A DNA stretch of 64,000 nt, taken from NCBI GenBank assembly GCA_022695795.1, contig MU404153.1:96177-160176 (forward strand), in the 5' to 3' direction. Both the position numbers and the translations under genes were made by a program. Positions 1 through 12,817 of the stretch are shown piece by piece. Below the pieces are notes generated by a model that saw nothing but the letters and a program-made list of their open reading frames with translations, had not been told where the DNA came from and did no database searches. The DNA comes from Biscogniauxia marginata. Taxonomy: Eukaryota; Ascomycota; Sordariomycetes; Xylariales; Xylariaceae. Position 1 is the first letter of the stretch, and each line of letters begins with the position of its first letter.

Positions 1-298
1 CAAGACACTTCACGGCTAGCGACAGACTCAAAACCTGAGACAAAACCTGGACGGGGAGCATATGGAGAGGGGACAAGTCATAACCGCATTATTCATTACA
101 GCCTGGGATATAACAAAAAAACTCGTACTCTCGTTTATGTTCATATCACCATTTCATTCCTCCCCCGCGCAGGTTGTGTGGTATGTCTGCTGCGAATAGA
201 AAGACTCCATGACACTATCCATCCGCCCGCCAACCACCCTTCCGTCCATCCACCCCAACCCTCAAAACTTTCCTCCCCCAAATCTGTGCCATTTACCG
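1..298. other. 3' flank of the MFS transporter gene
   Basis: No gene is seen. This is the stretch downstream of the minus-strand transporter stop codon at 299-301. It is pyrimidine-rich on the plus strand, and the short reading frames that overlap it have no recognisable content. Confidence 0.5.
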
Positions 299-2401
299 TT
301 ACCGTCTCTCAAAGAAGCTTGTCTGCTTCAGGTCCTTCAGGTCCGACAGGTCCGAAAGATCCACGAGCCCCATGACCCGCCCGTCGAAACGTCTGATGTT
401 CTCGTCCCAGTACCACCACACGGCGCAGAGGGCCGCCCCGAGAAAGATCTGTATCACGCCCATTCCGAGGGCGGTTGCTCTGAGGCCATCCCACGCCCAC
501 ACTGCGTTGGGGATACCAAGGACGAAGGCGCCCGCGGCAAGGTTGCGTAGGCATGTCAGCCCGGCATGCATGTCAGCCATGTTGCGCAGGCCGACCGCGA
601 GGTTAGCCGAGGTGAAGGCCGTCGACCGCTGGATGACGGGCGCCATCGTGTCGTCGAGGGCCACGGACCCCGCCGCAATAAGGCCGAGTAGGAACGAAAC
701 GACGGGGAAGCTGATCCGCTCTCCCACGAAGCGGAGGTCCCACAGCATGCTGGTGGGATTCCGGGAGCCGTCTGCGGGCATGCGCAGGAGACCCTCGAGA
801 TAAAGCCCGAAACCTAGAAGGCCCACGGAGGCGAGGACAGTACCCATAGCAAGGGTCGTTAGATGAACCGTGGGCGTGAAGCGTCGCTGGAAGCACGGAA
901 AGGCCGACGCCAGCGCTGCGACAGTCGCAAGTATAAAGGGCCCTACCATTAGGGCACCCAGAACTGCCTCCGGGAGCACGAAAGGCATGGGCGAGAAGAG
1001 AAGTGAAATCGAGCTTGCTAGGCCCCAGAGCCCGGCGTGCGGGATCAGTGTCGCCACGAAGAGAAGCAGCGTTGACGGTGCAACCATTGCCCGGGGCATT
1101 TGCATGATCAAGGCCGGGTAGATCGTTTTAGCCTTGTATGACCACGGCTTCATCTTGCCGAGATAATCCAACGCAGATTTCTTCGTGATAGTCCTACCTG
1201 GCCAGAATGACTGGGTCCGGGAGAGGGTCGGCATTGCTAGGTTGAGCGACGAACGGTCAAATGTTGTCTCCGGGACCCCAAAGACGATTAACGGAATCGC
1301 GATTGTCATGAAACAGCTGATGATCTCAAACTGCACCACGAATCCCGTAGGACCAGACGAAGCAATGCCACCCAGCAGTGGTGAGCCCCAAGTTGTAGCA
1401 ACCGACACCACGTAGAACACCAGTATCTTTGACTGGCGCTGGTGTTCCTGCGAGAGTGAGTTAGCATGCGAGGTAGAAGTTCATCTGCGGTAAGGTAGGA
1501 CATACGAAGTAGGTCTCTTGTATTGACCCCAAGACCAAAGTGTCAAACGCACCCCATCCCATACCTTGGAAGACCCTCGCGGCCATATTTTCCGATATGC
1601 GCCCATTAACCTTGGTGTTCCAGACCACACCGATGAAAATTAAGATCGTGGAGACCAGATAAACAGGTCTCTTCCCCCATATCCTCGCGATTATCGTGCT
1701 CGCCATCCCTGTCACTGCAGAGATAATTAATGGAACCCCCGTCAGAGCGACAGCTGCTGTATATGAGACGCCCTCCTCTATCGCGATAAAACTGTCCACG
1801 CTGATGTACGCCGTCTTCATCGCGCCCACGAGCGCCACCATGAAAAGTAGCGCAGTAAAATTCAGGTGCTTCCTCCATAACGGCCAATTCTGCGAGATTG
1901 AAAGTTAGACACATGAGACATGTGTGAAAGAAACTCGTAGTCTCTGAGGAACCTTACCAAAGGATCTTGCGGGTCATCGCTAGGCCGCGGCGACAGTTCT
2001 ATACCGGCGTCCTTCCCTGTGCCATACTTAATCCCTCGTTCCGCTGCCGAGCTCGAGAACGACAATCTCTTAGTCGAAGCGGTCATCGGCCGTGGCGGGT
2101 CATTGGGCATCGGTCTCGTCGGACGCGTGGGTGTCATTGGTCGTCCGAAAGGGGGTGGTATTACGTTATCCGGTCCCATGCCGGGGATTGGTGAAAATGT
2201 TCGGAACGTGGTAGCTGGCGACTTTGGGCTATCTCTTGCTACAGCACCTTCGCCCGAGTTCCTTGTTTCTATTGCCGGTGGTAGTGACGGCAAGTTCTTT
2301 GAGATGCGGGGACTTGATCTCGGCGGCGTCGGAAAACTCTTCTCTACTTCCGCTATCTCGATCGTCGAATCGCCAGATTCCGGCCGCGCCATGATGCCCA
2401 C
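299..2401 (-). CDS. MFS transporter, DHA1-like (three exons)
   Basis: Predicted plasma-membrane major facilitator superfamily transporter; the substrate cannot be read from the sequence. Proposed exons: 2401-1958, 1889-1506 and 1447-299, joined across introns of 68 nt (1890-1957, GTAAGG...CGCAG) and 58 nt (1448-1505, GTATGT...CGCAG with a GCTAAC branch site). Both joins keep frame and give 658 residues. Residues 1-140 are Pro/Ser-rich and probably cytosolic. The junction at exon 1/2 creates DPLNWPLWRKH, the entry motif typical of fungal DHA1-like transporters, followed by hydrophobic segments throughout exons 2 and 3. A motif-A-like loop (ARIWGKRPVYL) is present, and exon 2 ends in ETYF, joining EHQRQ in exon 3. 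The C-terminus is short and basic. Family is known from these motifs; drug or metabolite efflux would be inference. The start at 2401 is the first Met of the open frame; MARPES three codons later is an alternative. Confidence 0.85.
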
Positions 2402-5400
2402 TCTTGCTCTTTCTCCCTTTCTCTCTTTCTCTCTTTCCTACTCTTTGCACACTACTTTCTCAAACCCAATGTTTAGATAGAACGATTCCAGCCCTCGACT
2501 CTTGGTGGCAACCAATCGCGAGCCCAGCAGACGCGATAGAAATGAGCGTACTGTGAATAGCCACAAGGAACGAAACAGTCAGATATCCAACTGGGTAGAG
2601 GTGAGGGGGAGGGGATAGGTTATTATGAGAAGGCAGCTATACCTCGAAGATCAACTTCGACGAAGAGGGAAAAGAAATAAACGAATGTGGGGATCCTATG
2701 TGCGGTCAGGGAGTGAGAGGAGCGCGACGGATACGAAAGAAGAAAACAACATGGTGAAAAGGGAATGTGAGATAAGACTCAGCCTGCAGATGGGATCCAG
2801 TGAGCTAGTAGTAGAGGGGGGGGGGAAACCAGAATAAAGGACGTTCTAGGCACCACGTGCATGAGATCATCGTGCGTGGCTGCGTAGATGTGATGGCTTT
2901 CACATACATACAGTTCACCGCGAGAAGGGTTTCATTGATCCTATGCTTACAAGTGCCCGCGCGCAAGCCGTGCCCATTTTGACCAGACTGGATAGCACAA
3001 GACTACCTAGCTCAGCCAGTCGGTGTGTCTCCATAGAGGAAGATGGCCAAACCCGGCATCGATCATATTCGCACCCTACCTAGGTACCTGGTCTTAGCCA
3101 TGATGCCGGGGTCAGAGCGCCATGGCCCAAGCTGGTTCTCCAAAGTAAAAGAGAGTCGAGGGCATGAAGATAAAGCCCTTCAAATCGGCGTCATGGGACT
3201 GGGATGCATAGCTTCAGATCGAACTCTCTCACTCGGTGTGTAGGAGGAGAGCAGAGGTCACACAGAAGCGTCTCCAGAACGCATTGTCACCTAAGCCTCG
3301 GCATAGCCTTGAACCATCTGATCTCCGACCCCCCTAGGGCCACGCAGCTTACAGCCCGCGCCCACACAGTACCAAGCCGCTGGGGTTGAATGTCAAGGTG
3401 AATGCGGTGTGATGTGAGACGCGAAGACCAGGGGTTGTGCCTATGTATGGGATTTCGCAAAAGGGCTGAAACCCACTTGACGCGGGGGCTGCCTCGTGGG
3501 AACGCCGGCAAGCGGCAGCGAGCGGAGCGCACGGTCCCAAACGGAGAAATTCTCCTAACCTAGTGTAGTCCCCTGCCCCTGAATACACTGAAAAGGGGGG
3601 AGGGAGGAACCTTACCTAAGAAAGTGGAGTTGACTTACACTAGTATAGGTGAGATGTTTAAGCTAAGGCTTCCTTCAAATGTCTCCATTCCCTCCCTTTC
3701 CACTGTCTCGCTATATCTCGTCCTTTTTTTTCCTTCTTCCTTTCTGCTCACCGACAACAAAGTTCGTGAAATATCGATTCACTAAATTGAGAGTTATGAG
3801 GGGCTGGGGCAGAACGACGTGGATGACGGAATGTGGTGTAGTCCGAGTCTAGTCGCGAAATCGCGTCAGAAGATCCGTACAACACGTCCTCGAGATGGAT
3901 TGACCTGGTTCATCTCTCAAGTACCTGACAAATTTCCCGATATGAGACATTTGGTACCCGGTTCATCTAATTACCACTGGCGGATATAGCTTCTTTTAGT
4001 CTGCCTCGACTAGGTATTTTCTTCCTCTTGTCATCGCAAGGATAATCCCAAGAGAAGTGGTCACTGTCATGGCTGCAGCAGTGTTAGGACGTTATTTTGC
4101 TATCACGTACATATGTAATCTCCATGGTCAGAAACCGAATGTCATATTTCTCAATAAATTTCGGTATGGAGCACCTATTATGCTTACAGCTCATCATACG
4201 AGCGATTGGCAAGCTGACCTAGGTAGAGCCAATACTGGGATCTAGTCCACATGTATCTACCTACTCCATATAAGTGTGATTATCACTACATAATATACCT
4301 ATACTAAGGTACTGCGTGTTCCTCTAACTGCAACTCCCTGCCGGAAGCGTTAGCGGCTGCAGGCTGACAATACGCGATTTATCGCAGGAACGACGGCATG
4401 CCTACCTGGGGAAGGGAGGCTGGCATGTCAGCATACTCCATGTAAGTGGTGGTATGGGAACCGCATTTCGAAAATGCGACTAGCTCGTCCCCGCCGAGTA
4501 GGAAATATCGCTCTATCGCCGACCCTCTTACAAACTCCATATAAGAGCGACATGTAGACAACTCATAATCACGATACATAAAACGGGAAAGGCAAAGACG
4601 GGGGGGAAAAAACCCCCCCAAGACACAGGAAGAGTTGCGTGCCGGGATAGGAATAACGACGATGATGACGAAATAAAAGGGCGCGTCTCGCGCTATAGGG
4701 AAAAAGCACAGCAAAGGTCTGACTGAAAACCCGGCCACACCAACTCACCGCCCCCCAAAATATTACCTAGCTGTCACCTTACCCAGAGCCAGATGCGATT
4801 TGGATCTACCCATACCCAATCTATGATCTACTGCTACGCTGCGGCATTCTTCGTCTAGGCACCTATTTGCCCTAAAAGATAGTGTAAAAGAAAAAAAGGT
4901 TTTGTGTCTTTCACCAGGGTTACATTTTACTATTAATACTGTAGGGCTGTGCACATAGACCACATAAAAAAGATCTCAGAGGGCAGGGTTAATGTTGGCA
5001 AGTCTAGATCCCGAAGCCGACACGCGTGACTGTGACTGATCTGATCTGCTAAGTTCGGAATTGGCGGGAAGAAAGCGAAAATGTGTTCTCGGGCAAGGAT
5101 ATATATCTACGATCTACCGCTACCTGCCGATCTGCCTACCTGACCAACCACCTGCATTAGGTAGTAGGTATATAATCCGACGCGTCTGTCTATAGTCTTG
5201 CCGGGCCGAAGGGTTACGGTGCTAGGTATAGGTACCTCGTCCTCGCACAGGGCTCGAGTCCTCAGTCCCGATCGATCCCCTCGCCCCTTATATGGGATAT
5301 AGGTACTGATGTTGACTACCTACCTACCTAATCTGTACCTCCACCCCTTATCAATTCTCGCTCATCTCGGGGTTTTCGCGTCAGCACGAAAGCGAAGAGC

Positions 5401-6806
5401 GAGATAAGTGATATTGGTGGGAAGAAATCGACTAACTAGCCGGTGGGACTTGACAAAGAAATATTTGTTTTTCTTCGTCTCTCTTCAATGACTCTCTTCA
5501 CATGCCGCCCAGGCCAAGTCCAAACTCAAGCTCATCCGAGGTGTGAATGATGCAGATTTTTCGTCGCACGGTCCAGCAGATGCCGGCGCATTGACGGGAC
5601 ATACATTCACTAGTAGATAACTCGCACAGATGATCTGACCTGGAGTCACATACCTACCCAATGCAGGTATAATAATACTGTATGTGTATCTTCCCTTTTC
5701 AAGGCTCTATCTGTCCAGCATGTTGAGTATCACGGCCCAGAGTATCCGTGGTCTGTTGAGGAGGCGTTTTCGCCTCTGCTTTGCGTATTACAGAACGCGT
5801 CAGATTGTGCCCATCATTGATGTGAAGATCCTGTTTCCTTTTTCGAGTCCGTCAATCTTCGATTTGTGTTCCTCGAGTATATTTCTATCTATGGATAAGG
5901 CCTCTGCCCTTCTAACCTATGAACTCCTTTATGTCTATTTATGAATAAAACCCCCACCATACCAAAGGCAAACATGAAGATGTGCTGTCGTTATTACCAA
6001 GTGTCGAATCCGAAGCCCAATTCGACCTGTTCTTCCAAACAATCCCAATCGTAACGGGGTTGAAGAGCATTGAAGTAGTGTAGCGTTATCATGTGGAAAT
6101 CTTTGTGCGAAACCACCCATAAGATCAAAAGGACGCCGCCCAAAACAACTCCTCGAGGCCTCTAACTGGTCACGGTCACGTGGTCGCCCATTAAGAAATC
6201 ACAGTTCCGAACCATTCCGAACCGTTCCGAACCCATCCACGCAAGTGGGGATGATGACCCAATTGGCGACGACAGTTGAAGAATACTACCAGACTAACTG
6301 GGGAGTCATGGACTCTACCAGTCGCATCGGTGGCATCATAAACTGTATTATAGTATCAACTGGCTGGCAAGAGACAGCACCAGGAACATAACAAGCCCCT
6401 AAAAGTTGAAGGGAAGAAAACCAGATTAGTATACTCCTGAAATGTCATCCTGTTTTTGCCCAAACGTGCTGAACCAGGAAATCGTTGCAGTGGTGATTGT
6501 TTCTATCTCGAAAGAGGGCCAAATCTGGGTCACAGAATGCAGCTTGCATTATCAGGTCCACTGGAACCAGCCGATACAGTTTCAGCAGCTCAACGGTGTT
6601 ACTTCTCATAGGATCCCATCGTCCTACAATCCAGGCCGCGAAGCTTAGATCAGAAACGTGGCCGGCTGTCCGTATTGCCGAGATGAAACTAGTGAACCAG
6701 TTTCTCTATAGTAGGTCGCCGTGATAACGCCTATAAAGAAAAGGGTAATGGGGATTGGTATAGACCTTCCTGCTCCTCGTGGTACGGGGTCGCAGACTCA
6801 GTCTTT
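2402..6806. other. intergenic region without a convincing gene
   Basis: About 4.4 kb. Several reading frames of 60-120 codons exist on both strands (for example 3043-3243 and 4379-4738 minus), but they overlap each other, lack recognisable domains and show no splice partners that extend them. The stretch at 5140-5340 is dense in TACCTACC/AGGTAC-type motifs that recur elsewhere in the window. A CT-rich tract at 2400-2450 directly precedes the transporter start on its strand and may be part of its promoter or 5' leader. Confidence 0.4.
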
Positions 6807-7796
6807 TCACATAGATGCAATGACAATTGCTTTACCTGCATGAGTGACCTGTTGGGCCTCGGACGCCTCCAAGCTAAGAAGTAGCTGGTTTGTCCGAATG
6901 ATCAATTCTACAACGAGTGTAAGTTGACATCTTAGATTGGAAATAGTGGTTGGGAACGCACCTTGATACTCCAACACATACGACATAGGCGGGTCGTCGT
7001 TGGGACCAACCAGCACGGGTGAATTGTTATCCTCTTTCTCGATAACACGAAATCTCAGCCCGACGTCCTTTGACGAATCGGTCCACAGGATGGATTCATC
7101 GTCTAAACTCGGCCTCGCTCGCTGCTGCGTCAACGCCGAGTTGGCCGCTTCGTTCCGGAGCCAGTCACGCCATACGCGGATCACACCATCGGAAACATGG
7201 GCTATGCTCAGGAAGAGGCCCCGTTTCGGCCCCACTTTAACGAGATTGGTTACGGTGCAAAGCTGAGAGAAGAGCTCTCCTGATTCGAGATAGACATCGT
7301 GCGATGGCACCTCTATCAGGGGCGCTTCTGTACCTTGAAGAACACCAGTGGTGGGCCGTCGCGCGCGCGGTCGCCTCTGCTCTTCACCGAGAAAAGGCCG
7401 AAATCGCGTGTAAAGGCGATTCAGGCTTTCGAGGTTCGCATCGGCGCCGGCCTCAGGCAGCCCATCCGTACCAAGGTACTCGCAGTGCAACGACGGGGCC
7501 GAGAGCTTATTGGTGGGGTGGTAACACTCAAGAATGACCTCGTAGTCCTGCAGAACCGTAGCCTCGACCAGGCGATAGTAGTGAAGACGGCCAACGAGTC
7601 CGCGAAAACGACGGCAAACAGCAGCGATGGGCAGCAGCGAGCGAGTAGAGAAAGAACTAAGGGCTTGGATGAGGACCTTTAGATTTTTCAGGCCATGTTA
7701 GCAACGTATATCGCAAGTCCGGGTTGGGGCATAGGCCCGTACCTCGTTCGGGAGAGAGTCTATCGAAGGTGACGAATGCGCCATGACGTGCGACAT
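6807..7796 (-). CDS. F-box domain protein (three exons)
   Basis: Probable substrate adaptor of an SCF ubiquitin ligase. I assembled it from three exons: 7796-7743, 7676-6962 and 6907-6807. The introns are 66 nt (7677-7742, GTACGG...AAAG, branch GCTAAC) and 54 nt (6908-6961, GTGCGT...GTAG). Both joins keep frame and give 289 residues. The first join produces IDSLPNEVLIQALSSFS, then LLPIAAVCRRFRGLV, which is a clear N-terminal F-box (about residues 11-50) with the Leu-Pro-x-Glu start. The rest, including LHYYRLVEATVL and YVLEYQELIIRTNQLLL, resembles a large family of fungal F-box proteins with a C-terminal region of unknown fold. No WD40 or leucine-rich repeats are visible, so the target is unknown. 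The central exon alone looks like an intact 227-codon ORF, but the F-box lies outside it and appears only after splicing. Confidence 0.85.
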
Positions 7797-10495
7797 GGGA
7801 TAATAATCCAAAGAAGCGGGAGAAGACAGAACACAAGGACAAAACACGTTATGGAGACTACAGCTTTTCTTTCACGAATATGCAGCTCGAGGGTCGTCGT
7901 GTTTTTATATCCAGGGCCGTGGTGTCGTGCGGTATGTTTTCTTTGAACTATTCAATCCCGAAGCCCGGAAGATTGTCGTTTGCTGGGACCGCCGGGTTCG
8001 ATGGGCCCACAACGGTCTGATCGAGGGCGATGTGGATATCAGATCGAGTCGAGGCCTGATGCTTGCCGGGCTCTACTTGAAGCTGCTAGGTTTCTCGATA
8101 CGGGTGTTCCCGACCAGGCGGTGTACAGGTCCACGGCTGAGCCGATTTGTCTCTGGGCCGTGCCGACGGATGACAGCTGAGCCTCGTTCAAATCTAGAGC
8201 AATCTCTCGACTGATGCCGGGTCGTAATCAACACGTTGGCCAATAAAAGCCGGTATCACTGTCGACTCGGCTGGTTTCGCAACAAGAGACGATTCTGGGG
8301 GGGGCAGCTGATGGCGTAGGTTGTGATACGAGAATTAAGTGTGCCAACCAGTCGGGATTCGCCAAGTGCTGGTGAGTGGGAGAGCGAATGACTTGATTGA
8401 ACCCTCCCCCTGCCAGGTAATCAGCTAACATGTAATGAGAAGCAGTTTCTGTTGACAAAGAGCAGGTACGTATAATGTGCAAGACAAGTTCTTAGTTTTA
8501 ATAATCGTTGAAGATAGATGATGTGCGTATCATCAGCGTTAGCTACCGTCTAGGCACGCTAGCCGCTGCCTACTATTACGGATTAGGTACATTAGGTACC
8601 AGTTGGCTGGCCTCAGCTTACCTAATCTTAGGTGCCTACAGGCACCCGGCACGTTAGGCCCGGGCTACAGCTGTACAGTTATCGCGTCCTATAGATGTAT
8701 GCATAAACACTGTGTATATCCACTGTCTTACCGCCCGATTCTGCCGCTTTTGCCCCTGAATTCATCATATCATGATGTGGCGCCATCATCATGTGAAAAC
8801 ACATGTACAATATTCTCCAAAAAAAAAAATTCTTTCTTCCCTTTTTTTTTTTTTTTTTTTCAACCTTCGCTTCTAAACTTCTCCTTCCAATTCGCCCGAT
8901 GATTTTTCCGTCTGAATACTTACTAGCACCAGCTACAACAACATATTGCTCTTCCCTTCCCTTTGCGACGACTCATCTCAACAGCGATGATTGAAGTTAG
9001 GAATTTCACATATCAGGCTCAGGGTCTTTTCCCTCGTTCCTGTTCCCGCAAAAGACGAGCAGGTTAAGCTATGTTTCGGCTCCCTTGTCCAAACATCTCA
9101 TTACCGGGTTCTCTGGAGGGCCATGCCTTAATATGTGGCTACCTGTTATGATCGCATTGGCCGTGGCGCCTGAGTCGTATATTCTGCAATCAAGATGCGA
9201 GTGTAGTGTCTTTACCACGCTTATCGTTTCCACTTCCGCGCTATGAGATCTGAGTCCTCGACCCTGGCCTAGTGACCGACTCTCGTCTCATTCATGGTTC
9301 GTGTTTTATTACTAGGGGACCACAAGGAGAAAACTGCCAGGCAATTGGTAGAATTCTTGGTTCATTCGCTCAACGCCATGTGGTTTTTCGGTCCCGGGTC
9401 AATATCACACGTGCTGAGTCGGTTCATTGGTAAAGGCTCGAAACGATCATGATGACTGTTAGCTGCATTTGTTAACTACATTACTTCGCTTTGACTAGAG
9501 CAATAGGCGCCCTCGGTATGGTTGGCAGGCCAAAGGGTTATCTCCACTCCAGCTCTGGAGATAATGCTGATGCTAGCAGTGATTTTCGCGACATTCCAGA
9601 CCGAGAATGTTCGGAGGGCTGATTCCAGGTAGTCGCATTATCTACACTCAAGACGTGTGGGTATCAAACAGAAGTCTTGTCACACTTGCTTGGACTTGCT
9701 GAGCCTTGCAAGCTTTTACTAGCGGCTTCCAGGTTATCCGGATTAGGAACGCAGCATAAGCTTCTTCTCGCCTTCCGAATGGTGTAGTGCATGAAGGCCA
9801 TGGCGTTTATGGTGTTCGTATCTTGGAGACATCAAGGAGCAACATTCGAACTTCTACGAATCACAAAACCACCTGCACATGGCTGTGCGCACCGAGCTAT
9901 AAAGTAGGTCAGCGAGTTATTCGACTACCAAGGTCAGTAGGCTCATGTGAGATTCGACGTATTGGTGGGTGCATAAGCTGAGGGTTCGCATTACCAAGAA
10001 AGGTAAGATGCTCATGTCGTCGGGGGAGGGGCCGTATGCAGCTTCGCGTGATCCAGGTCTATATTACAAGATCATACAACCAACGTGGGCTGGTGCTTTG
10101 GACGGCCTGTACTCCTCAGTATCTGGAGTAGCTGACATCGGAGGTGATGATTTAGAAGGCGAAGGAATTTGGTAAGCTCGCATCATTCCGACTACTCAAC
10201 GTCCTGTTTTGCTTGAACACAAGATTTAAGGGGCATGGAGTCAACAAGTGTATGGACACAAATTTGGTCCTCGCCTTAGCCCATAGCCATCCCCAAATAA
10301 CTTGGTAGCCAAAGGGGCACTAATGCCATCCCAACCTGCCTACTGAGCTTATATCACGAATCCTCTTCCGTAATATACCAACGTATTCCAATCACGGCTT
10401 AGTTAAAGCCGGTCAGCACTAGTGTGTGCAGAATCTGTAATGCATCACATACAACATACAGACTCGTCATCGTGTACCGGAGATTGGTTGAGTAA

Positions 10496-10538
10496 ATAAT
10501 GCCCGGCAGTACTGCTGTAAGTACTCGGCAGGCATTAT
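10496..10538. repeat. imperfect hairpin
   Basis: ATAATGCCCGGCAGTACT on the left pairs imperfectly with AGTACTCGGCAGGCATTAT on the right across a loop of about six bases. It is isolated in intergenic DNA. It could be a transcript terminator, a small foldback element or chance. Confidence 0.45.
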
Positions 10539-11623
10539 CTCCTGAGCAAGACGCACGTTTGTTCGATATCCCTTAGAGAGTAATTCCATCGAGCTCTTTT
10601 CTCAAGCTAGGGAGCAAATTAATCATTGGCCCGTACTAGGAGTACTAAGCAACCCAGTAGTCCTACTTTTTGAATTATATTGCCTGTTTTTTAAAGATCA
10701 GTAATATAAATTTGTCATCTGTGGATGAACCGGGTGACCGAATATGTGCTGTTGTTGACAATGCCCGCAACAAGACACTGTCACACCACATTGCATTAGT
10801 GCCCAAGGCTTGGAATATATGCCCCGGAGGATTCTGATATATCTAACTTTCGAAGAGAGTTTTCTAGGTTCAATATATGACGAACCCGAGGGTTCGGAGT
10901 TCTCTTCCGACAAAGGGTGGGTGTATCAACGGGTAGCTATCTGTTTGGCTCGTAAGTTACCCGAGACTGCCAGCTCAGGGGCTGCAAAGGGTAAATATTT
11001 ACGTAAATTAACAATTCAGATCTGGGCGCGCGAGACGTTGCGTTGCTCGTGCTTGACATAATTTGCGGCACATTCCCGCCCCATACCGGCCATCTGATAA
11101 TGCCGGCGATAAGTAGCCGCGCTGGGGATCGCACAGAGTTAGGCCGCATCTCCGCGATCCTAGACCTTGACAGCTCTTACTTTAGATGTTATATTAGCCC
11201 CTTTTAAGCCAATAATTGAAGGTATGGGTGGCACGTCTCGGAGACTAGAGAAGCAAGGCTCATCTGGCACAGGACAACACACCCGTGGGATTTCCACGAT
11301 ATCAAAAAGCAATACTCTGGCCGGAGTCCCAAGGTGAGTGGAGACGGCTCATGTGGATACCAGGGCAGGGGGGAGGCCATTCCCATGTTCGCGGATAGTT
11401 GCCATATTTTGGTAAGATGCTGTCCAGGTTAGATGGAGGCTAGGCTGTTCGAATACTAGTGAGTGTAGCCTCACTAATGGCCAGGAAAGGGTGGGCGAAT
11501 AGGAGACTCTTCCTGAAGTACGCCTAGCCAGATCGGCAAGACGTTTTTCTTGCTAATTTGTCCGAGATGCAGAGGACGTACAGCTGTAGGACTGAGTTTG
11601 TTACGGCGCGGGCTTTGAAAATG

Positions 11624-11676
11624 CGAAGAGAGAGAGAGAGAGAAGGGGGGGGGAGAAGGGGGAGAGAGAGAAAAAA
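11624..11676. repeat. purine-rich GA/G microsatellite
   Basis: A run of GA dinucleotides is followed by G-rich and GA blocks, all purine on the plus strand. It is simple-sequence DNA, so the overlapping ORF on the minus strand (11474-11701), rich in Ser and Pro, is best read as an artefact. Confidence 0.8.
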
Positions 11677-12545
11677 CAAAAACTAGGTAGTGAGGGTCCA
11701 ATTATTGGAACTGCAAACATCAGCACCTACATATCCCTTTTTGTTCTTGCAATCATGGAGAAGGAGAGCAAAGGGCCGAGCTTAAAAGGCGGGAAAAGGT
11801 GTGTAGTGTTGTCAGTGTTGGTAATATCACGATTACCACCATCAATTTGGGTTTCGCATGGAAGCAATCAAGCTTAAAGTTAATATAAACTTATTTTGTT
11901 CTCTAGGTTACTAACACAGAATCGATAATAAGTGTGACGTGAGGTAACATCGAACGGCCCTAAGCGAAGAGGACGCCACAACTGTTGCGACTGAGCCGCA
12001 GCCGGGGGGGGGCTTGGCACGATCTGTCACTACCCGCCCGGCCGGGGTTTGGGGGTTTGTAAGGAATACTGTTGCAGTGTGGCTTGTGAAGCCGGTGCCG
12101 TTCCCGATAGCAATGACGAAATATACACCGCCAGGGTTCCCTACCTATCAGCCTATCAGAGATACCCGCGGGGTTCTCCCAGACAGCATCAAAACTGCTG
12201 AGCCTCCTAGTAGCTTTTTCTTCCACCCCCCCCGATTCCCCCACCTACGAATAACTTCCCTGTTCCAGTCCTGCCCCAGGGACAAACCCAGCAGAAACAA
12301 CATGCATAGGGTCCACGATGGTGAGGGGCCCCTTTGAGTCTGCATGTTGGTATTGATTCTGCGCCGGGCATGTCTACAGAGTCTCTTCTCCGAGATACAC
12401 TCTTTTTCCCTCCTCCTCCGCCTCCCTCCTTTCCCCTAGGTTATTGATTGGTATAAATGAATATAAGGTTGGCATAGATAAAAAGGGCCCAGCGCCAGCA
12501 CGAGCCGTCTAACCTAGTTTGCTACCAACCTGTCACAAGCACCCA

Positions 12546-12650
12546 AGTGCGACTGATTATTTCTAGTCTCTTTTCTGTCCTGTCCCTCTCTCTTTCTCGT
12601 TCTCGTTCTCTCTATCTCTCTCTCTCTCTTTCTCTCTCTTCCCTCCTCCT
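12546..12650 (+). promoter_or_regulatory. pyrimidine-rich promoter/leader tract
   Basis: Dense CT/TTCTC repeats on the coding strand, 170-270 bases before the amidotransferase ATG. Such tracts commonly mark the start-site region of filamentous-fungal promoters. No clear TATA box is placed. The tract also creates an Arg/Glu ORF on the other strand, which is spurious. Confidence 0.5.
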
Positions 12651-12817
12651 TGACAGAGCTTCGTTTCCTCGTCTTCGACAGTCTCGCGATATCTTACTTT
12701 TGAAAACCGCCCGTCTGCCCTTGTCCTTTGTCGACGAACCAAGATAGAGACTTACCAGCCCACCAAGACCGAACCATAGCGATCTAAACCAACCTAGACT
12801 CACCTCCACCTGAAACC

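Larger units (their letters stand above)
7797..12817. other. long intergenic region, no supported gene
   Basis: About 5 kb. Short overlapping frames on both strands (7927-8214, 9787-10175, 10698-11149, 11960-12345) show no domain or spliceable continuation. It holds a poly-A and poly-T stretch at 8819-8861, an imperfect hairpin at 10496-10538, a purine microsatellite at 11624-11676 and a pyrimidine tract before the amidotransferase gene. A long non-coding RNA or decayed genes cannot be excluded. Confidence 0.4.

Noticed and set aside
299..550. Plus-strand frames over the transporter end
   Set aside because: They mirror the transporter's C-terminal coding region and contain no domain.
4379..4738. 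119-codon minus-strand frame with hydrophobic segments
   Set aside because: No recognisable family, crosses homopolymer G/C runs, no splice continuation.
12547..12809. Ser/Leu-rich and Arg/Glu-rich frames on both strands
   Set aside because: Both are products of the CT/GA tract in the amidotransferase leader.
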